Numbered from the stretch's first letter, positions 8,944-23,890 are shown. The stretch is 55,737 bases of DNA from Salinispora pacifica CNR114 (GCF_000514775.1 NZ_AZWO01000034.1:1-55737), one strand, 5' to 3'. The notes: generated from the letters alone by a model not told the origin. Program-made: numbers and translations.

Positions 8944-10422
8944 TCAGCGCGCTGATTGCGGCGCCCGGGGCAGGAATTGGACCAAGGTTGCCACCAGGAC
9001 CCCGACCACCGCGATGAACACGAGGCTGGCACTGAAGGCGTCCCGGAACGGATCGCCGCCGACGCGCGACAGCGTCCCGTAGAAGATGATGCCAATGATC
9101 GCGACACCGAAGGCGTTGCCGGCCCAGATTCCGGTACTGAGCACGCCGGAGGCCGCGCCGGCATGCTGCGGGTCGATGCGCGACAGCACCGTCGACGCGA
9201 GCGGCGCTACGGCCAGCCCCTGTCCGGCACCGTCAATAACCAGCGCGGGGACCAGCCACCAGATGCTGCCCTCGCCCGCCGGCCCGGCCAGCGCCACGAT
9301 CATCAACACCGCGGCGGTGGTACGCAGCAGGGCGCCGAGGGCGATCACCTGACGCCCGAGCCGCATCGCCACCCGCTGGGCGCTCAACGACGTGGCCATG
9401 TAGCCGCCGCCGATGGCGATGAACAGGAGGCCCGCCTGCAGCGCGCTGAATCCTCGGCCGTTCTGCACGTAGACGGCGAAGACGAGGAAGAACGACGCCT
9501 GCCCGAAATAGAAGAGCAACTGGGTGAGCAGTCCAGCGGAGAACGCCCGATCGTGAAACAGCCCCGGGTGCACCAACGGCGCTGCGCGGCGCCCGGCCAC
9601 GGCCCGCTCCCGCACCATGAAGGCGGCGAAGAGCATCAGCGCGGCGGCCAGGCACAACCAGGCCCAGAGCGGCCAGCCGCGCTCGCGGCCCTCGATCAAC
9701 GGCAGGACCATCGCGCCCATCGCCAGCGAGATCAGGATCATGCCGGGAAGGTCGAGCACCGGCCGGCCGGTGGCGCGTGACTCGGGCACCCGGCGCGGCA
9801 CCAGAACCAGCGCCGCGACGCCGATCGGTACATTGATCAGGAACACGCTGCGCCAGCCGAGCCCCATCGGGTCGGCCCAGATCAGCACACCACCGATGAG
9901 CTGGCCGAAGAGTGCCGCTACGCCCATCGTGAAGCCGTACGCGGTGAACGCGCGGGCGCGCGATGCGCCGGTGAGTGTCGCGCTGACGATGCTGAGCACC
10001 TGCGGCGTCATGATGGCAGCGGCGAGCCCCTGCGCGAACCGGCCGGCAATCAGGGATCCGGCGTTCGGGGCCACCCCGCACACCGCCGACGCGACAGTGA
10101 ACAACAGGATGCCCGCGCTGAACATACGGCGGCGGCCGAAGATGTCACCAAGGCGGCCACCGACGATCAGCAGGCCGGCGTATCCAAGGGCATAGGCGGC
10201 GATGGTCAACTGCACGGTCGCTGACGTGGCGGAAAGATCCCGCTGAATCGACGGTACGGCGACGCTGACGACAAAGAAATCGAGGACGCTGAGGAATATG
10301 CCGATCATCAGCACGAGGACCATGCCTGGGTGATCGGCTGACCCCGCGGCAGTGGCATCCGTGCGCGGAGTCGGCGGTGTCGTGCCGCCACCGGCGTCGA
10401 CCGGGCGTGCGTGAGTCGCCAT
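8944..10422 (-). CDS. MFS drug exporter, 14-TM DHA2 type
   Basis: This 492-residue proton-driven exporter has about fourteen hydrophobic helices. Signatures include LDFFVVSVAVPSIQRDL in the first helix (motif D1-like), GGRLGDIFGRRRMF (motif A) and a GQLIGGVLIW segment (motif C-like). The start is ATG 10422 with AGGAG seven bases upstream; the longer open frame upstream lacks coding character. It is divergent from an XRE/MmyB-type regulator, a common pair in which the regulator senses the product and controls export. It is the best candidate for secretion of, and resistance to, the cluster's metabolite. I saw no SARP-type repeat in its promoter. Confidence 0.93.
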   Translation of the reverse strand: MATHARPVDAGGGTTPPTPRTDATAAGSADHPGMVLVLMIGIFLSVLDFFVVSVAVPSIQRDLSATSATVQLTIAAYALGYAGLLIVGGRLGDIFGRRRMFSAGILLFTVASAVCGVAPNAGSLIAGRFAQGLAAAIMTPQVLSIVSATLTGASRARAFTAYGFTMGVAALFGQLIGGVLIWADPMGLGWRSVFLINVPIGVAALVLVPRRVPESRATGRPVLDLPGMILISLAMGAMVLPLIEGRERGWPLWAWLCLAAALMLFAAFMVRERAVAGRRAAPLVHPGLFHDRAFSAGLLTQLLFYFGQASFFLVFAVYVQNGRGFSALQAGLLFIAIGGGYMATSLSAQRVAMRLGRQVIALGALLRTTAAVLMIVALAGPAGEGSIWWLVPALVIDGAGQGLAVAPLASTVLSRIDPQHAGAASGVLSTGIWAGNAFGVAIIGIIFYGTLSRVGGDPFRDAFSASLVFIAVVGVLVATLVQFLPRAPQSAR

Positions 10423-10514
10423 CGTTACTCCTGGAAAAGGTGCCATCACCGGCCGTCCTGATACTCTGCGACGGAGATGGCGACGGGCAATAACCTCAGA
10501 GGTCGCGAGCGGAA

Positions 10515-11432
10515 ATGAGCGAGACGGCACAGCGGAACCGCTCGATGGTGTCCCGGGGCCCGGCGCCGGCCCTGGTGCGGGAGCGGCGTCATGCGGGCAC
10601 GCTGCTGCGCTGGTGGCGGCAGCAACGCCGAATGAGCCAGCTGCGGCTGGCCTCGGACGCCGCGGTGTCGCCAAGGCATCTCTCCTACGTCGAGTCCGGC
10701 CGAGCGGCGCCGAGCCGAGAGTTGATCATCCGGCTCGCCGACCATCTGCGTATCCCCGGCCACGCCCGCAACCAGATCCTGCTGGCCGCCGGGCTCGCCC
10801 CCGCGTACGCGGGGGACGCCGACGACCTCGACCTGTTGCACGCCGCCGCCCGACAGGTGCTGCTCGGCCACGAGCCGATCCCCGCCATCGCCGTCGACGG
10901 TGCGTGGCGGTTGATCGCGGCCAACACCGGGTGGGGGCTGTTCACCCGGGATGTCGCCGACCATCTGCTGGTGCCGCCGGTCAACGTGCTGCGTCTGACA
11001 CTGCACCCGGACGGGCTCGCCCCTCGGATCGTCAACCTGGTCGAGTGGCGGCAGAACCTGCTCGGTCGCCTGCAGCGCCGCCTGACCTCGCTGGCCGATC
11101 CTGTCCTCGCCGAGTTGTACGCCGAGCTGTGCAGCTACGGCGGGTCGGAACGGCTTGTCGCCGCCGGCGAACGTGACAATCCGCTGCTGCCCCTGCGGCT
11201 GCGCGACGGCCAACGTGAGCTGACCTTCTGCTGCACGGTCACGGTCTTCGGCACAGCGCTCGACGTGACCGTGCCGGACCTCGCGATCAAGGCGTTCTAT
11301 CCGCAGGACGGGCTCACCGCGCTGGCGCTGACCGCCCAGCCAGCCCGGTCCAGCCGCATGTCGGTTCTCGACGGCATCGTCGGGCTCGGCGCCGACCACG
11401 GGACCATGGGGGTCGGCGCCGATTCCGAATGA
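10515..11432 (+). CDS. XRE-family regulator with MmyB-like ligand-binding domain
   Basis: This 305-residue transcription factor has an N-terminal helix-turn-helix at about residues 30-90 (RRMSQLRLASDAAVSPRHLSYVESGRAAPS). The C-terminal PAS-like domain resembles the MmyB family (IAVDGAWRLIAANTGWGLFT and PPVNVLRLTLHPDGLAPRIVN). Such regulators bind fatty-acyl or drug-like ligands and usually control a neighbouring enzyme or transporter. The divergent exporter start lies 92 bases away, so that gap should contain its operator. ATG 10515 has GAGCGGAA upstream. The role in this cluster is inferred from position. Confidence 0.9.
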   Translation: MSETAQRNRSMVSRGPAPALVRERRHAGTLLRWWRQQRRMSQLRLASDAAVSPRHLSYVESGRAAPSRELIIRLADHLRIPGHARNQILLAAGLAPAYAGDADDLDLLHAAARQVLLGHEPIPAIAVDGAWRLIAANTGWGLFTRDVADHLLVPPVNVLRLTLHPDGLAPRIVNLVEWRQNLLGRLQRRLTSLADPVLAELYAELCSYGGSERLVAAGERDNPLLPLRLRDGQRELTFCCTVTVFGTALDVTVPDLAIKAFYPQDGLTALALTAQPARSSRMSVLDGIVGLGADHGTMGVGADSE

Positions 11433-11440
11433 CCTACCCG

Positions 11441-11824
11441 TCACACCGACGGCTTCTTCATTGCAAACTGATAGTCCACCCGGATGCGACCCGACTTGTC
11501 CAGGATGACGAAATCTTCACCGAAGGTATCCACCTCTCCGGTCGCGCTGGAAACCATCACCCAATGGAAGCGCATCCCGCCGTGGTGGCCGTACGCGTCG
11601 TTCTGGTAGCGGAAGCAGAAGCCCTTGCCGTAGTACTCGTCATGAGCCCGCCCCACCACGAACGGCATCATCTCGCGTCCGGAGGCGACGAACAGCCGGT
11701 TGTAGTAGGTACAGTCCTCCGCCCACAGCTCCTCGACCAGCTTCTTGCGTGTCTCGGGGTCGGGCTCGTTCCAGGAGGCGACGTAGCGCTCAGCGATGTC
11801 GTTGTAGTCGAAGTGGTCTGCCAT
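11441..11824 (-). CDS. SnoaL/NTF2-like protein, copy 2
   Basis: This 127-residue single-domain protein has the cystatin-like alpha+beta fold of the SnoaL/NTF2 family. It begins with YVASWNEPDPETRKKLVEELWAEDCTYYNRL, the typical first helix and strand. Relatives act as cyclases, isomerases, dehydratases or ligand-binding proteins. It is a clear paralogue of the protein encoded just upstream: they share the blocks ELWAED, TYYNRLFV, NDAYGHHGG, GEVDTFGE and the order of everything between. ATG 11824 has GAGGGAG before it. It is the last gene of the minus-strand PKS operon and converges on the XRE gene. The catalytic role is unknown. Confidence 0.88.
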   Translation of the reverse strand: MADHFDYNDIAERYVASWNEPDPETRKKLVEELWAEDCTYYNRLFVASGREMMPFVVGRAHDEYYGKGFCFRYQNDAYGHHGGMRFHWVMVSSATGEVDTFGEDFVILDKSGRIRVDYQFAMKKPSV

Positions 11825-11850
11825 CGTGCTGCTCCCTCGGATCGGCCGGC

Positions 11851-12231
11851 TCAGATCGCCGGTGGGCGGAGACCGAACTGGTAGTCCGCGACGATCCGCC
11901 CGGAGCCGTCGAGGATCAGGAACTCCTCGCCGAACGTGTCGACCTCCCCGGTGGACCGGGCGGCGAGGACCCAGCCGAACTTCACCCCACCGTGGTGGCC
12001 GTACGCGTCGTTGCGGGACTTGAAGGTGAACCCCTTGGCGCTGTATTCGCGGTGGGCGGTGGAGATGGCCGCCTCCACCATGTCCCGCCCCTGGCAGACG
12101 AACAGCCGGTTGTAGTAGGTCCCGTCCTCCGCCCACAGCTCGTCGATCATCTTGCGGCGGACGTCGGGCTCCGGCTCGTTCCAGGTGGCGATGTACCGGT
12201 CAACGAGTACGTTGAGGCTTCTCTTCGACAT
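11851..12231 (-). CDS. SnoaL/NTF2-like protein, copy 1
   Basis: This 126-residue protein is of the same family and very similar layout to the one 26 bases downstream (YIATWNEPEPDVRRKMIDELWAEDGTYYNRL; NDAYGHHGGVKFGWV; GEVDTFGEEF). The pair arose by tandem duplication and may form a heterodimer. It follows the thioesterase gene with a short gap and belongs to the carrier-PKS-thioesterase operon. A role in processing the polyketide chain (dehydration, isomerisation or cyclisation) is possible, but no catalytic residue can be assigned with confidence. Confidence 0.88.
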   Translation of the reverse strand: MSKRSLNVLVDRYIATWNEPEPDVRRKMIDELWAEDGTYYNRLFVCQGRDMVEAAISTAHREYSAKGFTFKSRNDAYGHHGGVKFGWVLAARSTGEVDTFGEEFLILDGSGRIVADYQFGLRPPAI

Positions 12232-12265
12232 GATCGCTCCGTTCTGGCGGGTCCCGGCCCGCCGG

Positions 12266-13051
12266 TTAGTGCCCGGGTGCCGAGGTGAGCGCCGCGAGCC
12301 GGCGCAGGTGCCGGGTCAGGTCGGCGGCGATCGGCAGCGCCGCGGCGTAGATGAAGAAGTGGCCGCCGGGGAACGCCGAGTTGCCGAGGTACTCGGGGCT
12401 CCGGCTGTTCCAGGACTCCGGGGCATCGGCGGTCAGCAGCGGGTCGTCGCGCCCGGTGTAGCTGATCACGGGGCACGGCACCGGGGCGCCGTCGTCGACG
12501 TACCGGGCACAGGCAGTGAGGTCGGCCCGGGTGGGCGGTATCGTCAGCTCCAGCAGCTCCGGGTCCTGGTAGATCACCGGTGGCAGCGAGCCGAGACCCA
12601 CGATCCAGGAAACCAGCTCGGGCTGGGGCAGTTGCACCTGCTCGAGGGTCGGCATCGAGAACCCCTCCGGGGTCCATCCGGCCGAGGCGACCAGCATCGG
12701 CGTCGCTCCGTACTCGGCGGCGAGCAGCACCGCCACCCGGTACGCCAGCAGCCCGCCCATCGAGTGCCCGAACAGCGCGAAGGGCCGCCCGTCCAGCTCC
12801 GCGGCGATCGCCTCGCCGAGCGCCTCTGTCATCGGGCCGAGGTCGGTCAGCAGCGGCTCGTCGCGGCGGTCGAGCCGGCCGGGCGGCTGTACGGCCTGCG
12901 CCGCGATGTCGGCCGGGAACAGCGGCAGCCAGTCGCGAAACACTCCGGCGTTGCCGCCCGCATACGGCAGGAGGAACAACCGCACGGCAGCGTCGGCGGG
13001 CACCCCCTCGGGTTGGAACCAGCGGTTGACTATCGCGCGACGCTGGACCAT
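12266..13051 (-). CDS. Type II (editing/release) thioesterase
   Basis: This 261-residue alpha/beta-hydrolase is of the RifR/GrsT type. It has the oxyanion region LFLLPYAGGNAGVFRDW near the N-terminus, the nucleophile motif GHSMGG at about residue 91, and a C-terminal GGHFFIYA block supplying the catalytic His. ATG 13051 has a textbook AAAGGAGG at the right spacing, and the gene is 97 bases after the PKS. Since the PKS ends in an ACP with no thioesterase domain, this enzyme may either edit stalled chains or release the finished acyl chain. Confidence 0.93.
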   Translation of the reverse strand: MVQRRAIVNRWFQPEGVPADAAVRLFLLPYAGGNAGVFRDWLPLFPADIAAQAVQPPGRLDRRDEPLLTDLGPMTEALGEAIAAELDGRPFALFGHSMGGLLAYRVAVLLAAEYGATPMLVASAGWTPEGFSMPTLEQVQLPQPELVSWIVGLGSLPPVIYQDPELLELTIPPTRADLTACARYVDDGAPVPCPVISYTGRDDPLLTADAPESWNSRSPEYLGNSAFPGGHFFIYAAALPIAADLTRHLRRLAALTSAPGH

Positions 13052-13147
13052 CGGACCTCCTTTCGTCGTCGCGGGAGCCGCGACCAGAACTCGGTCGTGG
13101 CGGGTGCCGCCTCCCACCGTGCTGAGGTGGGACGCGGCACCGCGGGT

Positions 13148-19441
<6,294 letters not shown>

Positions 19442-19465
19442 GGCGCCGCCTCCTTACCTTCTGTG

Positions 19466-19771
19466 CTATGTGGCCGACAGACGCAGGAGGTCGTCGGCTA
19501 GGTAGTTGACGAACTGCTTGAGGGTTGGCCGGTTGAACACAACTGTGGCGCTGATGGGGCAACCAAGCAACGTTTCGAGTTGTTCCTTCACATCAGCGAT
19601 GATGAGCGACGTGCAGCCCAGGTCAAAAAAACTGGTTTCCGCTGGAAATTCTTCGTCCTCCTCCATAAGAAGCGTGGCGCGGAACTGCTCCGCGACGATC
19701 ACCTCGAGAGCTTCGCGGCGCTCGTGTCGAGGCAGCTCCCGCAACTCCAGCACCGTTTCCGGGGTCATCAA
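19466..19771 (-). CDS. Discrete acyl carrier protein
   Basis: This carrier protein of about 101 residues has its attachment Ser in LGCTSLIIADVKEQ. It is a paralogue of the carrier at 8166-8567, sharing the N-terminal pattern LxxLPRHERREALEVIVAEQFRATLL. It begins the operon that continues with the PKS 24 bases later. Two adjacent ATG codons are possible starts. It may supply a starter unit to the KS or carry a chain for tailoring by the neighbouring monooxygenase. It lies downstream of a SARP-type repeat. Confidence 0.9.
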   Translation of the reverse strand: MMTPETVLELRELPRHERREALEVIVAEQFRATLLMEEDEEFPAETSFFDLGCTSLIIADVKEQLETLLGCPISATVVFNRPTLKQFVNYLADDLLRLSAT

Positions 19772-19848
19772 GGCTCTCCCATTTACCGGCTACGTGCCCG
19801 CGGCTCCCCCGTCGCGGTTGTGGTCTATCAGCAAGTCAAGCAGTTGCC

Positions 19849-19866
19849 GCTGACCGCCGACTGACG
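19849..19866 (-). promoter_or_regulatory. SARP-type direct repeats before carrier protein/PKS operon
   Basis: On the minus strand CGTCAGT and GGTCAGC occur with exact 11-base period, separated by CGGC, and are followed by GGCA. They lie 78 bases before the carrier-protein start, pointing toward the PKS operon. The best AT-rich stretch downstream (TGATAG) is slightly farther than the usual 8 bases. The neighbouring repeat set at 19893 points the other way, so this is a divergent regulated promoter region. Confidence 0.65.
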
Positions 19867-19892
19867 ACCGGGTGATACGGCGGCTAGGCTCC

Positions 19893-19932
19893 AATCAGTG
19901 GCGGATCAGCATCGGGTCAGCGGCGGATGCGA
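19893..19932 (+). promoter_or_regulatory. SARP-type direct repeats before monooxygenase gene
   Basis: AATCAGT, GATCAGC, GGTCAGC and a weaker GATGCGA follow each other at 11-base steps on the plus strand, the second and third being the best matches. They lie about 110-150 bases before the monooxygenase start. No convincing -10 hexamer can be fixed by eye. They form the other half of the divergent regulatory region shared with the carrier/PKS operon. Confidence 0.65.
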
Positions 19933-20045
19933 AGGTGACACCAACCGCCCGCGTCCGGTATTTCCGCCCTGAGTGGGCACATACGGCAGGCACCTTTGCC
20001 TTCTCGCGGACGGGTGAATCGGTTGATCTATTGCCGGAGGGCGAC

Positions 20046-21329
20046 GTGAGGATAACGCTGTTCGAGCAGGCACCGTACCGCTATCTCCCGGCGGATTTCG
20101 AGGAGCGGTTCGACTCGGTCTGCGACACGCCGTACGCGCTGGTCGATCCGCGCCGCATGTACGAGTCGATGCGCTCGTTTCTGGACGAGCTGATGGTCGG
20201 GGCCCGCTCCGGTTTCGACGCGCTCCTGGTCACTGAGCACGGCCAAAGCGCCTACGACGTGACGCCCAATCCCGACATCGTCGCCGGTGCACTCGCATAC
20301 GCCACCGAGTTGGAGGGGCTCAACGTCGGGATCATGCCACTGGGCCGCACGTTGGGTAAGACCCATGAGCCGGTCCGGGTGGCCGAGGAGTACGCACAGC
20401 TCGACGTGATGAGCGGTGGCCGACTGATCGCGGGCTTTCCGATCGGCCTGGGCTACGACGTGACGATCAACAACGGCGTGCCACCCATCGAGGCACGGGG
20501 ACGCTACGAGGAGAACCTCGACCTGGTGCTGCGCGCCTGGAGCGACCCAGCGCCGTTTCCGTGGAACGGTCGGTACAGCCGCTATCCCCAGGTCAACATC
20601 TGGCCGCGGCCGTTGCAGCCGCGTCCGCCGCTGTGGGTCACCGGCATCGGCAACCCGCGCACGATGCAGATGACGCTCGACCGGGACTTCGGCTTCAACT
20701 ACTTTGGCTTCTCCGGCGCCAAACTGACCGGCAGGCGCATCTTTCCCCGGTTCTGGGAGCTGGTCGAGCGCGCCGGCCTCCCGGCCAACCCGTATCGGGT
20801 GGGCTTCCTACAGACCATCGCGGTAGCCGACACCGACACCGAGGCGGACCGCCGGTACGCCGAGCACGCCGAGTACGCATTCCGCAAGGGCCTCGGTTCG
20901 ATCCCTGGCCACCTGCTCGGTATCCCCGGCGGGATTGACATTCAGGGCCTGCGGGCGGTCTTCGCCGACCCCGGTGACGTCGGCATGTCGCGGCAGATGC
21001 GCGGGGCGTCCTACCGAGAGCTCGTCGAGGCCGGCGCGGTGATCGCCGGTAGCCCGGAGACCGTGGCGGAGCAGCTGTTCGCCTTCTGCCGGGAGCACCG
21101 GATCGGCAACCTGCACGCCATGCTCGGTTTCGGCTCGCTCCCCACCGAGCTGGTCCGCGAAAACATCCAGCTGTTCGCGGAGGCGGTCGCGCCGCGACTC
21201 CGTCAGTTGTGGAGCGACACGGACCACGCCCACCACTGGTGGCCCGAGCGCCTGGGTGGCAGCCCTGTTACGACGACCGCCGCACCCGCCACCACGTCAG
21301 ACAACCACAATGAGAGGACCGTCGCATGA
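20046..21329 (+). CDS. Luciferase-like flavin monooxygenase (LLM family)
   Basis: This protein of about 427 residues has the bacterial-luciferase TIM-barrel fold, using reduced flavin and oxygen to oxidise its substrate. Recognisable blocks: SGFDALLVTEHG, GIMPLGRTLGKTHEPVRVAEEYAQLDVMSGGRLIAGF (core of the family, with the SxGR motif), and ARGRYEENLDLVLRAW. GTG 20046 with GGAGGG before it is the best start; the open frame extends upstream through the regulatory repeats without coding character. The stop overlaps the next gene's ATG. It could use FMNH2 from the flavin reductase at 25657. It could hydroxylate or Baeyer-Villiger-oxidise the polyketide; the substrate is unknown. Confidence 0.9.
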   Translation: MRITLFEQAPYRYLPADFEERFDSVCDTPYALVDPRRMYESMRSFLDELMVGARSGFDALLVTEHGQSAYDVTPNPDIVAGALAYATELEGLNVGIMPLGRTLGKTHEPVRVAEEYAQLDVMSGGRLIAGFPIGLGYDVTINNGVPPIEARGRYEENLDLVLRAWSDPAPFPWNGRYSRYPQVNIWPRPLQPRPPLWVTGIGNPRTMQMTLDRDFGFNYFGFSGAKLTGRRIFPRFWELVERAGLPANPYRVGFLQTIAVADTDTEADRRYAEHAEYAFRKGLGSIPGHLLGIPGGIDIQGLRAVFADPGDVGMSRQMRGASYRELVEAGAVIAGSPETVAEQLFAFCREHRIGNLHAMLGFGSLPTELVRENIQLFAEAVAPRLRQLWSDTDHAHHWWPERLGGSPVTTTAAPATTSDNHNERTVA

Positions 21330-22132
21330 GCACCAGCTTGCCTTCGGTACGTCGCGAGGCGGTCACCGTCCTCGGCGGACGGCTCACGGTCGAGGTGCAG
21401 ATCGCCGGCGCGGGTGCGCCCCTGGTCTACCTGCACCAGGCCGGTGGCTTCGGTTGGGATCCGTTGCTGTGGCACCTGACCGAGCGGTACACCGTGTACG
21501 TCCCGGAGTTCCCCGGAACCAGTCCCGACGACCCGCACGCCATCCGGCAGATAGCGGATTGGTCGGACCTGGTGCTGGCCTACCAGGAGATGATCGGACA
21601 GCTCGGGTTGCAGCGCCCGGTACTGGTCGGGGCCTCGTTCGGCGGGATGCTCGCCGCTGACCTGGCCGCGCACTTCCCCGAACTGCCGGGCCGGGTGGTA
21701 CTGCTGGCCCCACTCGGGTTGTGGCTCGACGACGCCCCCGTCGTCAACTGGAACGCCGTAGCCCCGGACAAGCTGCCGGCGCTGCTGTTTCACAACCTCT
21801 CCAGCGACCTGGTCAAGACGGTCCTGCAACTGCCCACCGATCCAGAGCAGATGCGCGCCAGGATGGTTGCCCAAATCTGGGCGTACGGTTGCAGCGGCAA
21901 GTTCGTGTGGCCGTTTCCGGAGCACGGGCTGCGCCGCCGGCTGCACCGGATCACCGTCCCCGTGCTGCTCGTTTGGGGACGTCAGGACCGCATCGTCGAC
22001 GTCCAGTACGCCAAGGAGTTCGCCGCGGTGGTCAGCGACTGCACGGTGGCCGTGCTGGCGGAGTGCGGACATCTGATCCAGCTCGACCAGCCGCAGCTCA
22101 CCATGGCGACGCTGGACAATTTCCTCGCCTGA
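21326..22132 (+). CDS. Alpha/beta-fold hydrolase
   Basis: This 268-residue hydrolase has a nucleophile elbow at GASFGG (about residue 108), an acid in VWGRQDRIVD, and a His in ECGHLIQLDQP. The oxyanion segment is LVYLHQAGGFG. ATG 21326 overlaps the monooxygenase stop (ATGA) and has GAGAGGA before it, so the two proteins are made together. A hydrolase after a luciferase-like oxygenase may cleave the ester or C-C bond formed by the oxygenase; this is inference. It converges on the decarboxylase gene. Confidence 0.9.
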   Translation: MSTSLPSVRREAVTVLGGRLTVEVQIAGAGAPLVYLHQAGGFGWDPLLWHLTERYTVYVPEFPGTSPDDPHAIRQIADWSDLVLAYQEMIGQLGLQRPVLVGASFGGMLAADLAAHFPELPGRVVLLAPLGLWLDDAPVVNWNAVAPDKLPALLFHNLSSDLVKTVLQLPTDPEQMRARMVAQIWAYGCSGKFVWPFPEHGLRRRLHRITVPVLLVWGRQDRIVDVQYAKEFAAVVSDCTVAVLAECGHLIQLDQPQLTMATLDNFLA

Positions 22133-22155
22133 GCTGACCGCGGCGTCGCCACCGC

Positions 22156-23553
22156 CTACGGGTGCAGGACCTCAGTCACGGTGGCCGCGATGCGCACGGC
22201 GGTGTGGTCGACGTCCGCCGCGGTGGTCTGCCACGAGCTCACCGAGATCCGCATCGCGGCAGAGCCCTGCCACATCGTGCCACCGAACCAGCAGTCGCCG
22301 GAGTTCTGCAGCCGCCGGATGACGGTTCGGGTGACCTCATCGTCGTCACCGAAGCGCACCAGCACCTGATTGAGCGGGCCGTCGTTGAGGACCCGCACCC
22401 CCGGGACGTCGCGCAGGTGGTCGGCGAAGCGTCGGGCCAGTGCGCAGCACCGCTCCACCTGCTCGGCGACCCCGCTACGGCCGAGCGTGCGCAGCGTCGC
22501 CCAGACCGGCAGACTGCGGGCCCGACGGGAGAAGTCCGGCACCCAATCGATCGGATCACGTTCACCAGGTGCGGGGTCCGGAAGGTAGCCAGGTCGGACG
22601 CTGAGCATCGCGGCGCGATGGGCATCCGGGTTCGCCACGAAGACCAGTCCGCAGTCGTACGGCACGTTCAGCAGCTTGTGTGCGTCGGAGGCCCAGGAGT
22701 CCGCGTGCTCCACCCCGGCGACCAGGTGGCGCAGTTTGGGGCTGGCGGCCGCCCACAGCCCGAACGCCCCGTCCACGTGCACCCAGGCGTCGTGCTCATG
22801 AGAGATGTCGCAGACCGCGCCAACCGGGTCGACGGCCCCGGTGTTCACATCACCGATCTGGGTGCAGACAATCGTCGGGCCCTCGCAGGTGCGCAGGATC
22901 TCCGGCAGCCGGTCGGCGAGCATCCGGCCGTGAGCGTCGGTGGGCACGAGCCGGGTGTTGGCCACCCCGAAGCCCAGATAGCGCAGCGCCAGGTCAACGG
23001 TGAGGTGGCGCTGCTCCGAGGCGACCACGTTGACCAGTGGCGCGCTCTGGAGCCCGTCGCGTTCCACGTCCCAGCCGACCTCTTCCAGCACGTTGTGCCG
23101 GGCCGCCGCCAACGCGGCGACGTGCGCCATGGCGCAGCCGGTCGGAAAACCGACGGAGGTACCTGGCGGAAGACCCAGTAGGTCGACCAGCCACTCCGCG
23201 GTCACCTGCTCGGCGGTGGCCACGGCCGGGCCGAGGTCGTACACGCCGCTGTTCTGATCCCAGGCGCTGACCAGCCAGTCGGTTGCGATGGACACCGGGT
23301 GAGTGCCGCCGACGACGAAGCCGAAGAACCGGGGCCCGGAGCTGGCGACCACGCCGCCCTCCTCGGCCGCCTGGTTCAGCAGCGCGATCGTCTGCTCGGC
23401 CGGGGACGGGCCCTCGGGCATGGTGCCGCCGAGCAGCCGCACCAGCTGCTTCGGGCTGGCGGTCGCGCCGACGCGTCGGGTGGGCAGACTGTCCAGATAA
23501 GCGGTGGCGTAGCCGGCGGCGAGACCGAGCAGCCGATCATGCGCATTATCCAT
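22156..23553 (-). CDS. PLP-dependent amino-acid decarboxylase (group II)
   Basis: This 465-residue decarboxylase belongs to the glutamate/aromatic amino-acid decarboxylase fold. The PLP Lys is in SDAHKLLNVPYDCG; upstream are the cofactor-binding TGCAMAHVAALAAARH and the HVDGAFGLWAAASP block containing the conserved Asp. In azoxy pathways a decarboxylase supplies the primary amine that is then N-hydroxylated (VlmD on valine in valanimycin). This enzyme lies divergently from the VlmH-like operon and probably plays that part. The substrate amino acid cannot be read from the sequence. The start ATG 23553 appears leaderless: a TATCGT -10 box sits seven bases before it, under SARP-type repeats. Confidence 0.9.
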   Translation of the reverse strand: MDNAHDRLLGLAAGYATAYLDSLPTRRVGATASPKQLVRLLGGTMPEGPSPAEQTIALLNQAAEEGGVVASSGPRFFGFVVGGTHPVSIATDWLVSAWDQNSGVYDLGPAVATAEQVTAEWLVDLLGLPPGTSVGFPTGCAMAHVAALAAARHNVLEEVGWDVERDGLQSAPLVNVVASEQRHLTVDLALRYLGFGVANTRLVPTDAHGRMLADRLPEILRTCEGPTIVCTQIGDVNTGAVDPVGAVCDISHEHDAWVHVDGAFGLWAAASPKLRHLVAGVEHADSWASDAHKLLNVPYDCGLVFVANPDAHRAAMLSVRPGYLPDPAPGERDPIDWVPDFSRRARSLPVWATLRTLGRSGVAEQVERCCALARRFADHLRDVPGVRVLNDGPLNQVLVRFGDDDEVTRTVIRRLQNSGDCWFGGTMWQGSAAMRISVSSWQTTAADVDHTAVRIAATVTEVLHP

Positions 23554-23560
23554 GCACCCG

Positions 23561-23594
23561 ACGATATCGACCGGTTCCTGATCGGACGCTGACC
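23561..23594 (-). promoter_or_regulatory. SARP-type promoter of the decarboxylase gene, leaderless
   Basis: On the minus strand GGTCAGC (23588-23594), GATCAGG (23577-23583) and GGTCGAT (23566-23572) lie at exact 11-base steps. A TANNNT-type -10 hexamer, TATCGT, occupies 23561-23566, about ten bases after the second repeat. The ATG begins seven bases after this hexamer, so transcription should start at or next to the A of the start codon. No Shine-Dalgarno sequence is present, which agrees with a leaderless message. Confidence 0.7.
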
Positions 23595-23634
23595 GAAACA
23601 TTCCTCCGGCGAGGCACACCGAACCGGGGAACGA

Positions 23635-23679
23635 CGTCAGTTGGGCGTCAGTATCGGGTCAGGACCACTCTGCGATGAT
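23635..23679 (+). promoter_or_regulatory. SARP-type promoter aimed at the tRNA-like gene
   Basis: Three near-identical heptamers, CGTCAGT (23635-23641), CGTCAGT (23646-23652) and GGTCAGG (23657-23663), have exact 11-base period. Eight to ten bases further lies CGATGAT (23673-23679), a fair -10 region. Transcription would start near 23686, about 48 bases before the tRNA-like gene, and nothing else is encoded before the hairpin at 23820. This is one of the best repeat sets in the window, and it diverges from the decarboxylase promoter 40 bases away. Confidence 0.75.
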
Positions 23680-23733
23680 TGTCTCAGCAAGGCGGCGGGA
23701 GATCTCACCAGCGGAGCCGGCCGCCGCGCTGAG

Positions 23734-23817
<84 letters not shown>

Positions 23818-23818
23818 A

Positions 23819-23876
23819 CAATACAGCGAGCGCCCGGGTACGCCCGGGCGCTCGCTGTATTCCTACCCGATTTTGC
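23819..23876 (+). terminator. Strong hairpin terminator after the tRNA-like gene
   Basis: Bases 23820-23838 pair perfectly with 23843-23861 (19 bp, plus a possible T-G pair closing the loop), the loop being TACG. A short T run (23871-23874) follows. It begins four bases after the tRNA 3' end. This isolates the tRNA-like transcript from the azoxy operon and gives RNase a defined trailer to process. Confidence 0.85.
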
Positions 23877-23890
23877 TCTTGTCAAGACGG

